A stretch of 20,271 bases of DNA from Gemmatimonadales bacterium UBA2975 (GTDB lineage: Bacteria > Gemmatimonadota > Gemmatimonadetes > Longimicrobiales > Gaopeijiaceae): NCBI GenBank assembly GCA_002348265.1, contig DEAT01000063.1, forward strand, positions 1-20,271, given 5' to 3'. Positions 8,037-16,528 of this stretch are shown piece after piece. The notes below the pieces were generated by a model, which did no database searches, was not told the DNA's origin, and saw only the letters and a list, made by a program, of their open reading frames with translations. The translations under genes were made by a program, and so were the position numbers. Numbering within the stretch: position 1 is the first letter of the stretch; every line of letters begins with the position of its first letter.

Positions 8037-8068
8037 CGGGAAGACTCAATATTCGATCGAGAAACGGC

Positions 8069-10036
8069 ATGCCTCACAAAACTATATCTGAAGGTGACGC
8101 TCACGATTTGGGTATGAAGCGATCCATTCCTCGACGTGACTTCGTGAATGGCGTTGGGGTGGCCCTGACGAGCTCCCTTCTGCCAACGGCGTCGGTTGAG
8201 AAATTCCGTACATGGCTCACTCCTCAGTCACCGTATCCACCAGCACTAACTGGCTTGCGAGGAAGCCATGACGGGTCCTGGGAGGCGGCCCATTCTCTCG
8301 TCCGCGGTACTGTCTGGGATCAGGCGACAAGCCTAGACGAGGAATACGATTTGATCGTAGTCGGAGCGGGGATCAGTGGTCTCTCGGCTGCTCATTTTTT
8401 TCGAAAGCAAGTCGGGGGACCGAACGCCCGAATCCTGGTTCTGGATAACCACGATGATTTCGGTGGCCATGCCAAGCGCAACGAATTCCATCATGACGGT
8501 CGCATGTACTTAATGAATGGTGGGACGCTCAACATAGAGGCGCCTTCTCAGTACAGTCCCGAGGCAGCCGGTCTGCTCTGGGACCTCGGTATAGATCGGA
8601 CACGCTACTACGATGCGATAGCGGACGTCCGACGCCGGTATTCAGAACTCGGACTCTCCTCTGGATTCTTTTTCGATCGCGAGACGTTCGGAAGAGATCA
8701 TCTCAGCGCTGGATACGGACGCCGTCCCTGGGCTGAAATCGCAGCGGAGAGTCCTTTGTCGCGGGAAGCTCGTGAGGATCTAATGCGCTTACGTGATGTT
8801 TCGGCGTCTATCGATCCATGGCCGGAGGAATCGTCAGACGAAAAGAAACGTCGGCTGGCGGGCATTAGCTATCTGAACTACCTGACCGAGTTACTTGGAA
8901 TAGATCCCAAGGTCGCGTTCATGCATGATGGGGCGGGGTACATCTATTGCACGGGTATTGATGCCGTCCCAGCCCTGTACGCATGGAACTCGGGATACCC
9001 TGGATTCGATGGATTAAATCTTGAGCCAACTCCACCGAGTCAGTTGATCGGTGAACCTGGAGGAGCTCACGGACGTGAAAATCAATGGCGCGCTTCGATG
9101 GGTGACCCGACGATGTACTTCCCTGACGGAAATGCGACCATCACAAGGTTACTTGTGCGCGGCTTAATTCCGGGCTCCATCCCCGGTTCGTCCATGGAGG
9201 ATGTAGTTTTGGCCGCGGCCGATTATGGGCGTCTCGATAACGCTAGCTCCCCGGTTCGAATTCGCCTGAATAGCACGGTCGTCAACGTGAGACATTTGGG
9301 TGACCCGGACTCAAATCAAGGTGTCGAAGTTACATACGTGAAGGATGGTCAGGCGAGCCGTATTCGTGGATGTGCCGTTGTGTTGGCCTGCTGGAATGGG
9401 GTAATCCCATACCTGTGTCCCGAGCTGCCACAGAGGCAGCGTGAGGCTCTAGCTTATGGGGTAAAGGCCCCGCTTGTTTACACCAATGTGCTTCTAAGGA
9501 ACTGGCAGTCGCTTATAGAGAGTGGGGTGTCGAGCGTGTCTGCACCTGGTGGGTATCACCAGAGCCTAGGGCTTGGGACATCTCTTTCGTTTGGCGGGTA
9601 TCAGACGTCACAAAACCCGGGAGACCCGATTGTTCTCCGCATGTCGAGATATCCATTTGAGTCCGGATACTCAAAGGCAGAGCAACATAGGCGTGGGAGG
9701 CGAGAGCTTATTTCCACGAGTTTCGAAACCTTCGAATTAAAAATCCGATCTCAGCTCGAAAGAACATTTGGGCCAGGCGGATTAGATCCAGATAGAGATA
9801 TACTGGGTATCACGGTAAACCGATGGCCACATGGATACGCATACACATACAACACGCTTTTTGACGATCCGCGTTGGGCATTAGGGACGCCGGACGACAG
9901 GCCGAATGTGATCGGTCGAAAGCCTTATGGACGGATAGCGATTGCTAATGCCGATGCGGCCGCTAGTCCTCACACAGACGCTGCTATCAATGAAGCGTTC
10001 CGTGCAGTTAGGGAGTTACAGGCTAGAGTCGGTTAA
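8069..10036 (+). CDS. Spermidine dehydrogenase-type FAD oxidoreductase (SpdH family), Tat-exported
   Basis: Product of 655 residues. A Tat signal (MKRSIPRRDFVNGVGVALTSSLLP, from residue 16) carries the twin Arg at 22-23. The start at 8069 is kept because the preceding DLGM is typical of the family; ATG 8114 is the alternative. The FAD-binding Rossmann motif is DLIVVGAGISGLSAAHFFR (about 94-112), followed by ILVLDNHDDFGGHAKRNEF (122-140), a hallmark of SpdH-like flavoproteins. The substrate-side block reads MNGGTLNIEAPSQYSPEAAGLL, where well-studied members have a GYGGTQSI-like sequence. The C-terminal FAD segment is GRIAIANADAAASPHTDAAINEA. In Pseudomonas, SpdH oxidises spermidine outside the cytoplasm, but many family members have unknown substrates, so the amine specificity is uncertain. 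No polyamine transport or catabolism genes are adjacent. The next gene starts 31 bases downstream on the same strand and is probably cotranscribed. Confidence 0.85.
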   Translation: MPHKTISEGDAHDLGMKRSIPRRDFVNGVGVALTSSLLPTASVEKFRTWLTPQSPYPPALTGLRGSHDGSWEAAHSLVRGTVWDQATSLDEEYDLIVVGAGISGLSAAHFFRKQVGGPNARILVLDNHDDFGGHAKRNEFHHDGRMYLMNGGTLNIEAPSQYSPEAAGLLWDLGIDRTRYYDAIADVRRRYSELGLSSGFFFDRETFGRDHLSAGYGRRPWAEIAAESPLSREAREDLMRLRDVSASIDPWPEESSDEKKRRLAGISYLNYLTELLGIDPKVAFMHDGAGYIYCTGIDAVPALYAWNSGYPGFDGLNLEPTPPSQLIGEPGGAHGRENQWRASMGDPTMYFPDGNATITRLLVRGLIPGSIPGSSMEDVVLAAADYGRLDNASSPVRIRLNSTVVNVRHLGDPDSNQGVEVTYVKDGQASRIRGCAVVLACWNGVIPYLCPELPQRQREALAYGVKAPLVYTNVLLRNWQSLIESGVSSVSAPGGYHQSLGLGTSLSFGGYQTSQNPGDPIVLRMSRYPFESGYSKAEQHRRGRRELISTSFETFELKIRSQLERTFGPGGLDPDRDILGITVNRWPHGYAYTYNTLFDDPRWALGTPDDRPNVIGRKPYGRIAIANADAAASPHTDAAINEAFRAVRELQARVG

Positions 10037-10054
10037 CGAGCTCTACTTGTTTTC

Positions 10055-10061
10055 AAGGTGG
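10055..10061 (+). promoter_or_regulatory. Ribosome binding site deciding the start at 10068
   Basis: AAGGTGG lies 6 bases before ATG 10068. The open frame continues upstream to 9942 inside the preceding flavoprotein gene, but only the start at 10068 has this site, and only it puts the lipoprotein signal at the N-terminus. Confidence 0.7.
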
Positions 10062-10067
10062 AAAACT

Positions 10068-11246
10068 ATGACGCACTACCCATACAAGAAATTGTTTTTT
10101 CTTGCGGTGGGGTCCGTTGTATTTGCGTGCACGTCAGTTACTCATGATAACGTTGTAGTTGAGATCCACTCAGATATTGACAGCCTCGTCTATGATCTTA
10201 TCCCCAAAGAGGGTGGAGCTAGCGCGACTCTGAAAGAGCGCATGGATTATTACGATGTGCCTGGGATAAGTGTCGCGGTTTTGCGGAACGGCGAGGTGGG
10301 TTGGGCTCGCGGTTTTGGAGTAAAGCTTACGGGAACCGACGACCTCGTAGATACGTCAACTGTTTTTTCAGTCGCTTCCCTTAGCAAGGTGGCTGCTGCT
10401 GCGACGACACTTAGGCTCGTTAACGCTGGGTTACTCGATCTCGATCGAGATGTTATGGATTATCTCATCTCTTGGAGTATACCGGAAAATCCGTATACGA
10501 CTGAGAGTCCCATCACGCTTAGAAGACTTATGTCTCATACGGCGGGGACGACGGTGCATGGCTTTGCTGACTTCCAGCCGGGTGAGCCCCTTCCGACGAC
10601 CGTGCAAATCCTTGAAGGCAGTGGACCGGCCAAGAACTCGCCAGTCGTGGTCAGTAATGAGCCCGGAACAATCTTCAGGTATTCAGGTGGCGGAACCACC
10701 ATTCAACAACTTGTCATCGAAGATATAACGGGCAGCCCACTAGCTAACGCAGCTGTGGAATGGGTTTTTGATCCGCTTGGCTTGAGTCGGAGCTCGTTCG
10801 TAAATCCGCTCCCTGCTGAGCACGGAAATATCGCACGAGCACATGACGACCGAGGTCGTCCGACAGCTCTGCCTCGCGGTTGGGAAGCGATGCCAGAAGC
10901 TGCAGCCTCTGGACTCTGGACATCACCAAGCGATTATTCTCGAATTCTGATTGCGCTTAGGAATTCTTGGTTGGGGACACCTAGCTCTTACATAAGTCAT
11001 GATCTCGGACAGGATGTCATGACCAAGGTCGGACCAGGGAATTATGGCTTAGGCCCGTACCTAGGAGGGAGCGGAAGATCTCGCTACTTCAGCCATGGTG
11101 GATCGAATGAGTCCTATAAATCATACTTCCGTGTATTCCTTGAGAGTGGTGATGGAGCGGTAGTATTCACGAATGGTGCGGGTGGGTCTGACTTAGTCGA
11201 AGAGGTGCTAGACGCGCTGGATAGGATTGAGGCTTGGCCGGGCTGA
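10068..11246 (+). CDS. Lipoprotein beta-lactamase-fold serine hydrolase (COG1680)
   Basis: Product of 392 residues. A short basic N-terminus (HYPYKK), a hydrophobic stretch and VVFAC put a lipid-modified Cys at residue 21, so the protein is probably held in a membrane and faces the periplasm or outside. The catalytic domain spans about residues 35-385: SLSK at 104-107 with nucleophile Ser104, YSG at 205-207 in place of the usual Y-x-N, and HGG at 343-345. MSHTAGTTVHGF at about 155-166 is the typical segment after the first motif in class-C-like hydrolases. Family members include esterases, D-aminopeptidases and beta-lactamases. The missing Asn in the second motif argues for an esterase or peptidase over a good beta-lactamase, though this is inference. 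At 392 residues it is catalytic domain only, unlike the 544-residue homologue at 5194-6828. It lies just downstream of the SpdH-like gene and is probably in the same transcript. Confidence 0.87.
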   Translation: MTHYPYKKLFFLAVGSVVFACTSVTHDNVVVEIHSDIDSLVYDLIPKEGGASATLKERMDYYDVPGISVAVLRNGEVGWARGFGVKLTGTDDLVDTSTVFSVASLSKVAAAATTLRLVNAGLLDLDRDVMDYLISWSIPENPYTTESPITLRRLMSHTAGTTVHGFADFQPGEPLPTTVQILEGSGPAKNSPVVVSNEPGTIFRYSGGGTTIQQLVIEDITGSPLANAAVEWVFDPLGLSRSSFVNPLPAEHGNIARAHDDRGRPTALPRGWEAMPEAAASGLWTSPSDYSRILIALRNSWLGTPSSYISHDLGQDVMTKVGPGNYGLGPYLGGSGRSRYFSHGGSNESYKSYFRVFLESGDGAVVFTNGAGGSDLVEEVLDALDRIEAWPG

Positions 11247-11374
11247 TAGCTGAACATAGACCGATCAGTGACCCTCGCTCTGTTTGTGTTCCCGTCAGGA
11301 GTTAGATTTGAGATCCGTAACGAATGAGAATGTTGTTCCAGCATCTCAATTCACTTTCCAGAACCGAGTCTGAC

Positions 11375-12904
11375 ATGTGCGGTATAGCAGGTCTAGTCGG
11401 GTGCGAGGACGTAAAACAGCGTCTTTACGACGCACTACTAGTACTTCAGCACCGTGGACAGGACGCTGCCGGAATCATGACCTGTGATGAGGGGAAGGTC
11501 TTTCTTCGCAAATCCAATGGATTAGTGAGAGATGTCTTCCGGAAGAGTCACATGGAGCGACTATCGGGGTGTATGGGGATAGGACACGTTCGTTACCCTA
11601 CCGCGGGTTGCTCCAGCTCGGCTGAGGCTCAACCGTTTTTCGTGAATTCTCCTTTGGGGGTTTCTTTAGCACACAACGGGAACCTCACCAATGCCGATCA
11701 GTTGCAGGAAGAACTGTTCCTATCGGATCGCCGGCATATTAACACGACCAGTGACAGCGAGGTATTGCTCAACGTATTCGCACACGAATTGGATGAAGTC
11801 CTTCGTGGACGAGATGGTTTGTCTCCAGATGATGTGTTTACTGCTATATCTGCGGTACACCGGAGGTGCCGAGGTGCGTATGCTGCTGTAGCAATGATCG
11901 CAGGTTATGGAGTGGTGGGGTTCAGAGACCCGAACGGGATTCGACCACTGTGCTTCGGTAAGATTCAGGAGGGAGGGGAGCAGCCTGATTGGATGATTGC
12001 TTCCGAGTCGGTCGCTTTGGTCTCTCAGGGTTATGAGTTGGATCGAGATGTAGCCCCAGGCGAGGCGGTTTTCATTGATACTTCAGGTCGGTGTCATACC
12101 CAACAGTGTGCTCAGGATTCTCAACTCAGTCCCTGTATTTTCGAACACGTTTACTTGGCCCGACCTGATTCGGTCACAGATGAGGTGTCGGTCTATAGGG
12201 CCCGCCTAAGAATGGGTGAGGCGCTAGCGAGTAAGATTCAGAGACTCCGCCCCGAGCACGACATTGACGTGGTGATGCCTATTCCGGATTCAGGAAGAAC
12301 TGCTGCTATCGCATTGGCCAAATCGCTCGGTGTTCATTTCCGGGAAGGTTTTATAAAGAATCGTTATATCGGTCGGACTTTCATTATGCCTGGTCAGGAA
12401 CAGCGTCGAAGAAGTGTTCGGCATAAGCTCAATCCGGTCGAATCTGAGTTCAGAGATCGGGTCGTCTGTTTGGTCGACGACTCCATCGTTCGCGGGACAA
12501 CTTGTTCCCAGATTATACAGATGGCGCGAGACGCGGGTGCTAGTAAGGTCTATTTTTGTTCTGCCGCCCCCCCGGTTCGCTTTCCCAATGTGTACGGGAT
12601 AGATATGCCTGCTCCCGAAGAACTGATCGCACACGGGAAAACAACGGAGGAAGTTCAGGAGCACATTGGCGCCGATTGGCTCGTTTACCAGGATCTTAAT
12701 GATCTTATCGACTGTTCTCGATTCGATAACTCAATGATTACTCGATTCGACTGTTCGGTCTTTGATGGGGATTACGTCACGGGTGACATTGATGACGTAT
12801 ACATAAGAAGGCTTTCAGCCGAGCGGAGTGATCAAGCGAAGCAGGCTCGAGAGAATGGAGACAGCGCTCATGGAGATGACAGGCTCACGGACTTGAGCAA
12901 TTAA
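11375..12904 (+). CDS. purF: Amidophosphoribosyltransferase (PurF), first step of purine synthesis
   Basis: Transfers the glutamine amide nitrogen to PRPP to give phosphoribosylamine; cytoplasmic. The ATG at 11375 is chosen because the product must begin Met-Cys-Gly: Cys2 becomes the N-terminal nucleophile of the glutaminase domain after Met removal. The ATG at 11324 would add 17 residues and block this. The 509 residues compare with 505 in E. coli. Glutaminase landmarks are LQHRGQDAAGI (24-34), RYPTAG (73-78), AHNGNLTNA (99-107) and TTSDSE (124-129). The phosphoribosyltransferase part has the PRPP loop VVCLVDDSIVRGTT (363-376), KNRYIGRTFIMP (328-339) and RFPNVYGIDMP (402-412). The sequence follows the E. 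coli type: at the position where the Bacillus enzyme has an iron-sulfur ligand Cys before YGID it has Val, so no Fe-S cluster or propeptide is expected. No other pur gene is adjacent. The 128 bases upstream contain no promoter I could defend. Confidence 0.96.
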   Translation: MCGIAGLVGCEDVKQRLYDALLVLQHRGQDAAGIMTCDEGKVFLRKSNGLVRDVFRKSHMERLSGCMGIGHVRYPTAGCSSSAEAQPFFVNSPLGVSLAHNGNLTNADQLQEELFLSDRRHINTTSDSEVLLNVFAHELDEVLRGRDGLSPDDVFTAISAVHRRCRGAYAAVAMIAGYGVVGFRDPNGIRPLCFGKIQEGGEQPDWMIASESVALVSQGYELDRDVAPGEAVFIDTSGRCHTQQCAQDSQLSPCIFEHVYLARPDSVTDEVSVYRARLRMGEALASKIQRLRPEHDIDVVMPIPDSGRTAAIALAKSLGVHFREGFIKNRYIGRTFIMPGQEQRRRSVRHKLNPVESEFRDRVVCLVDDSIVRGTTCSQIIQMARDAGASKVYFCSAAPPVRFPNVYGIDMPAPEELIAHGKTTEEVQEHIGADWLVYQDLNDLIDCSRFDNSMITRFDCSVFDGDYVTGDIDDVYIRRLSAERSDQAKQARENGDSAHGDDRLTDLSN

Positions 12905-13008
12905 CTGATGTGAGAGGTAGTGTTAATCCCAGGTTGGGTATGCGCATCAGCAAGGTGTTTGGATGTTTCCTTACGTGCCGATCACGGGACTGCTAGTAGC
13001 TGACCGAG

Positions 13009-15102
13009 TTACTGACAGGAGACACAGTTGTGGTTATTGACTGCACCTAAAGATTCCAAGAGAGCAATCGCCTCAGGGTATGGTTGCACTCGTTGGACTG
13101 GTCCGTTGGCCATGTCCACGGTGGTCTCCCCTTTTCGGCTGACCACCATTACATCGGCGCCTTTTTCCACCATGTATAGGATCATTTCGACGTCGCCCCG
13201 GGAGGCTGCGTGATGGAGAGGCGCGTAGCCGTTCGCGTCTCGTGCATTTACATCGGCGCCCATCTCCTCTACGAGGTATTTCACGGCCGGGAGCCAGCCA
13301 TTGGGCAGGTAGCGATGAGCGTTGCCCGCGAAAGACTGCCCATAGCCAACACCTGATGCGGCATGGATTGCGTGGATCGCTGGTCCACCCGTTGGAATGG
13401 GTGGAAGCCCTGAATCATCAATTTCTTTACCCTTGTCCGCCTCGCTCTCATCCTCAACTGCCACTTCGTCCTCTGATTCGGTGGAGGGAGCTTCTTCGGA
13501 GTCGAGTTCAGAGTTGCCTTCCAGAGCTTCGGGCTCCTGTCCACTCTCCACCTCCTCACTTTCTTCTTCTGTGGACATTGCTCGGCGGCGTCTCTGTGGA
13601 GGTTTGATCGTGCGGATATCCGGGTCAGCTCCGTACGATGACAGGAGCTTCATTGCCTCTAGATCCAGTGCATATGCAGCACGCCAAAACGGTGTTGCGC
13701 CCTCAAGATTGATCCCACTTCCGCGGAGGACGCCGAACGTGTACTCCATGTACCACAGATGCTTTGTTAGCCTTGCGTCGGGATCTGCTCCGGCCTCAAG
13801 AAAGAGCTCCATCATCTCGAGGTGAGTCGTTTTTTGGCGCTGGTGCTCGGTGGGATGGGCGTATGATGCTCTGGGCTGCCATTCTCGCTCAAGCACGGCA
13901 TATAGCGGTGTGGCGCCGGCGTCACTTGAAAGGTTTGGGTCTGCACCGAGGTCGAGGAGAAGTTTGGCTACATCCCATTGACCGTTGATAGCGGCCATCA
14001 ATAACGGCGTCGTGTTGTCTCCGGTTACGACGTTGATCTCCGCGCCGCCCGAAAGTAGAGCCGTGCTCGCCTCCATGTGCCCTTGTCGAACAGCGTGGTG
14101 TAGAGGACTTAGGCCGCCCCAAGATCCTACTTGCTCGGCGTAGGACATAGGGCGTGATTCTTCTGCGTTTTCGACTTCGGCATCCTCTTTCGCAGTACTG
14201 ACCTCCGCGTCTTGTTCGCTGGTTTCAGGGTTTGACTCGGCCACGTCGTTCTCTATTTGTGCTTCTTCCTCAGCTTTCTCACTTTCGTCTTCACTGTCCG
14301 CAGCTGTGACGGAGTCTGCTGCCGCCTCTTCTTCGGCAGAGATCTCTGTCCATCGACTTTGAACCTGCCGCGCCAGATCTACCGCAGCTTGTACTTGATT
14401 AGGTGTTGGTTGCCAATCAGAGCCACCTGCTTGCTGCTCGCGAAACTCTTCGAGGGCTCTCTGCAGTCTCTGCTCAGCAGCGTTATCAGCCGCGGCCATT
14501 TCTACCACATCGATTGCCGCTGACGTGCCGTTGGGATCCGCACCAGCACCTAGAAGAGTTTCGATTGCGTCAACACGGTTTAGGGCCGCGGCGAAGGTTA
14601 GGGGTGGTTGTTGCCATTTGCCCGCTTTCGCATCTGGATCGGCTCCGTGTTCGATCAGTAGTGAGATCAGGCCAGCGTCTCCAGATCTAGCGGCAAGGTG
14701 TAATGGTGTTACACCACTGTTGGATGTAGTCGCTTCTGGGTCAGCCCCGGCTTCAACTAGGACTCGCGCCACTTCGTGTCTACCCTCTCTCGCAGCGATG
14801 TGCAGGGCCGTGTATCGACCTATGCGTGTTCCAGCTTCGAGTCTGGCTCCTGCATAGACGAGGATTTCAGCGAGTTGTCGGTCGCCTGCTTGCGCTGCCC
14901 AGTGCAACGCAGTCATCCCGTCGCCCTGTGCAGCGTTTACATCGGCTCCAGACCTTAGTAAGGATCTGACCGCTTCGATATCACCGTGCATTGCCGCATC
15001 AGCGACAGGAGCTTCTGCGTTAGTCATCCCAACCATCAGGATGACGCAGCCGAGTGGGAGCGATGCTCTCACGATCCGTCTCAGTTCGGTCACATGTATC
15101 AT
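13009..15102 (-). CDS. Exported ankyrin-repeat protein with acidic linkers and CVSCQ tail
   Basis: Product of 697 residues. A Sec signal occupies about 1-31 (RRIVRAS, hydrophobic LPLGCVILMVGM, then NAEA cleavage). Ankyrin repeats come in blocks: about 32-205 (for example DGMTALHWAAQAGD, VTPLHLAARSGD), 328-400 (LSPLHHAVRQGH, TTPLLMAAINGQ), 430-497 and 575-690 (GYAPLHHAASRGD). Two strongly acidic, Glu/Ser-rich segments at about 255-317 and 509-563 interrupt them and are probably unstructured linkers. The last seven residues, HNCVSCQ, resemble a haem c motif with Gln for His. Ankyrin repeats bind proteins; an exported one probably acts as an assembly platform for the two upstream gene products. 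Its start is 20 bases after the DUF1552 stop, so it is the third gene of that operon. The convergent gap to purF (104 bases) holds no clear terminator. No enzymatic domain is seen. Confidence 0.88.
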   Translation of the reverse strand: MIHVTELRRIVRASLPLGCVILMVGMTNAEAPVADAAMHGDIEAVRSLLRSGADVNAAQGDGMTALHWAAQAGDRQLAEILVYAGARLEAGTRIGRYTALHIAAREGRHEVARVLVEAGADPEATTSNSGVTPLHLAARSGDAGLISLLIEHGADPDAKAGKWQQPPLTFAAALNRVDAIETLLGAGADPNGTSAAIDVVEMAAADNAAEQRLQRALEEFREQQAGGSDWQPTPNQVQAAVDLARQVQSRWTEISAEEEAAADSVTAADSEDESEKAEEEAQIENDVAESNPETSEQDAEVSTAKEDAEVENAEESRPMSYAEQVGSWGGLSPLHHAVRQGHMEASTALLSGGAEINVVTGDNTTPLLMAAINGQWDVAKLLLDLGADPNLSSDAGATPLYAVLEREWQPRASYAHPTEHQRQKTTHLEMMELFLEAGADPDARLTKHLWYMEYTFGVLRGSGINLEGATPFWRAAYALDLEAMKLLSSYGADPDIRTIKPPQRRRRAMSTEEESEEVESGQEPEALEGNSELDSEEAPSTESEDEVAVEDESEADKGKEIDDSGLPPIPTGGPAIHAIHAASGVGYGQSFAGNAHRYLPNGWLPAVKYLVEEMGADVNARDANGYAPLHHAASRGDVEMILYMVEKGADVMVVSRKGETTVDMANGPVQRVQPYPEAIALLESLGAVNNHNCVSCQ

Positions 15103-15122
15103 TTGCTAGCCTCTGATTCCCT

Positions 15123-16499
15123 CTACAGAAGGAATTCGCCGGTACTGTCTCCGAAGCTGCGCATGTCATCATGCCCCAAGCCGTGGAGAAGCGACAGGAA
15201 GACATTCGCCATAGGCGTTCCGTCCGGAGCCTTGTAGTGGACACCAGTTTCGAATACGTCGTTTCCTCCCCCAAGAAGGACCAGCGGACAACGGCGGTGG
15301 TTATGCAGATTCGCGTCTCCCATGGGTGATCCCCAGAGCACGACGGTGTTGTCGAGTAGAGACCCTTCTTCATCGGCTGTGGCTTTCAGGCGTTCGATGA
15401 AGTAAGCGAGCTGGCCAACTCTGAACTGACAAATTTTGTTGAATTCGAGGATGTTCTCCTCTTTTCCACCGTGATGGGATGCTGGGTGAAATCCACGGTC
15501 CGATCCGCTCTCCGGGAAGGGTCGATTAGAGGCATCCCTACCAGTTTTAAACGACGTAACGCGGGTGATATCGGTTTCGAACGCCAGCACCTGCAAGTCG
15601 AACATCAGCTGCATATGTTCGCTAAACGAATCCGGCACACCAGGTGGTGCTCCTGGAAGTTCGCGAGGCTCTCCACTGCTGTTACGGGCCTCAATCAACT
15701 GGATTCGCCGCTCTATCTCTCGGACGCTATCGAGGTATCGGTCGATTCTCTGGCGATCGAGAGCACCAACCTCGCGCTTGAGGTAAGCGACCTCCCTCGC
15801 GACCCAGTCCAGGATACTGCTATGTGTTCGACGTCGCAGTGCACGCTCTTCCTCTGTCCCACCAGCTCCAAAAAGCAGGTCAAACGCAGCTCGAGGGCTC
15901 CGTATCATTGGAAGCGGTGTGGTTGGAGACGACCAGCTTATCGAGTCGGTGTATGAGCATGAATAGTTGTAGTCACAACCTCCGCCCTTGTCGGTAGGCT
16001 CAATGCAGAGTTGGAGCGATGGGAGGACTGTATTAGCACCAACGCGTCGGGCATGGATTTGATCTAAGGAGGTTCCAACCATTAGGTCGGAGCCTTGTGT
16101 CTGCTTTGGATGCGATTGGGTTAAAAAGACTGCACTAGAGCGAAAGTGGTCACCACCGATTTCGGGGGGAGCGAACGCTTCTGCCATTCTTACGTCGGTG
16201 TTGCTTACGATGGTGAGGTCATCGATGTAGGGCTCGAGGGAAGCAAGGACGTTACCCGGTAGAAGCTCGAAATCGCGACCGACGGTCTCGGGAGCAAACA
16301 GATGCTGCGAGGATCCCCATTCGTTACATCCTGCGACGCCATGGACTTCTTCAATGCACACTAGGCGCTTGGGGACACCGGCCGCGGCTCGGTTTCGCCC
16401 GGCTGGGGTCATGGCGTCGAGCAGAGGAAGGCCAATGGTTGCACCCATTCCTCTCAGGAAAGTCCGCCGCTCAATGCTTTTGCCTGTTATAAACTGCAT
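15123..16499 (-). CDS. DUF1552 family protein with Tat-type signal
   Basis: Product of 458 residues from an ATG. The N-terminus (SIERRTFLRGMGATIGLPLLDAM) is a Tat-like signal with the twin Arg at 11-12 and is very typical of DUF1552 proteins. Other family landmarks are a RLVCIEEVHG strand after the signal, SSAVFLTQSHPKQT, LDQIHARRVG, SYTDSISWSSPTTPLPMIRSPRAAFDLLFG, an R/E-rich helical region with YLDSVREIERRIQLIEAR, then LDNTVVLWGSPMGD and the end LLHGLGHDDMRSFGDSTGE. Family members have no established biochemical function. They resemble the DUF1501/alkaline phosphatase-like fold in layout and are almost always encoded beside DUF1592-type cytochromes in Planctomycetes, Verrucomicrobia, myxobacteria and related groups. 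Here the start is 29 bases after the stop of such a gene and the ankyrin gene follows by 20 bases. The protein is probably periplasmic and works with the cytochrome; its activity is unknown. Confidence 0.92.
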   Translation of the reverse strand: MQFITGKSIERRTFLRGMGATIGLPLLDAMTPAGRNRAAAGVPKRLVCIEEVHGVAGCNEWGSSQHLFAPETVGRDFELLPGNVLASLEPYIDDLTIVSNTDVRMAEAFAPPEIGGDHFRSSAVFLTQSHPKQTQGSDLMVGTSLDQIHARRVGANTVLPSLQLCIEPTDKGGGCDYNYSCSYTDSISWSSPTTPLPMIRSPRAAFDLLFGAGGTEEERALRRRTHSSILDWVAREVAYLKREVGALDRQRIDRYLDSVREIERRIQLIEARNSSGEPRELPGAPPGVPDSFSEHMQLMFDLQVLAFETDITRVTSFKTGRDASNRPFPESGSDRGFHPASHHGGKEENILEFNKICQFRVGQLAYFIERLKATADEEGSLLDNTVVLWGSPMGDANLHNHRRCPLVLLGGGNDVFETGVHYKAPDGTPMANVFLSLLHGLGHDDMRSFGDSTGEFLL

Positions 16500-16528
16500 A
16501 CGGGAATCCGTGTTTTTCAGTGCTTAAT

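Noticed and set aside
9942..10067. Serine hydrolase frame extending into the flavoprotein gene
   Set aside because: The ribosome site AAGGTGG and the lipoprotein signal both place the start at 10068.
12905..12950. CTGATG/CATCAG inverted repeat after purF as a terminator
   Set aside because: Six-base arms with a 34-base loop and no T run are not a credible intrinsic terminator.
13028..14857. Several plus-strand open frames across the ankyrin gene
   Set aside because: They are opposite-strand shadows of a long, clearly repeated ankyrin frame, with no recognisable domains or ribosome sites.
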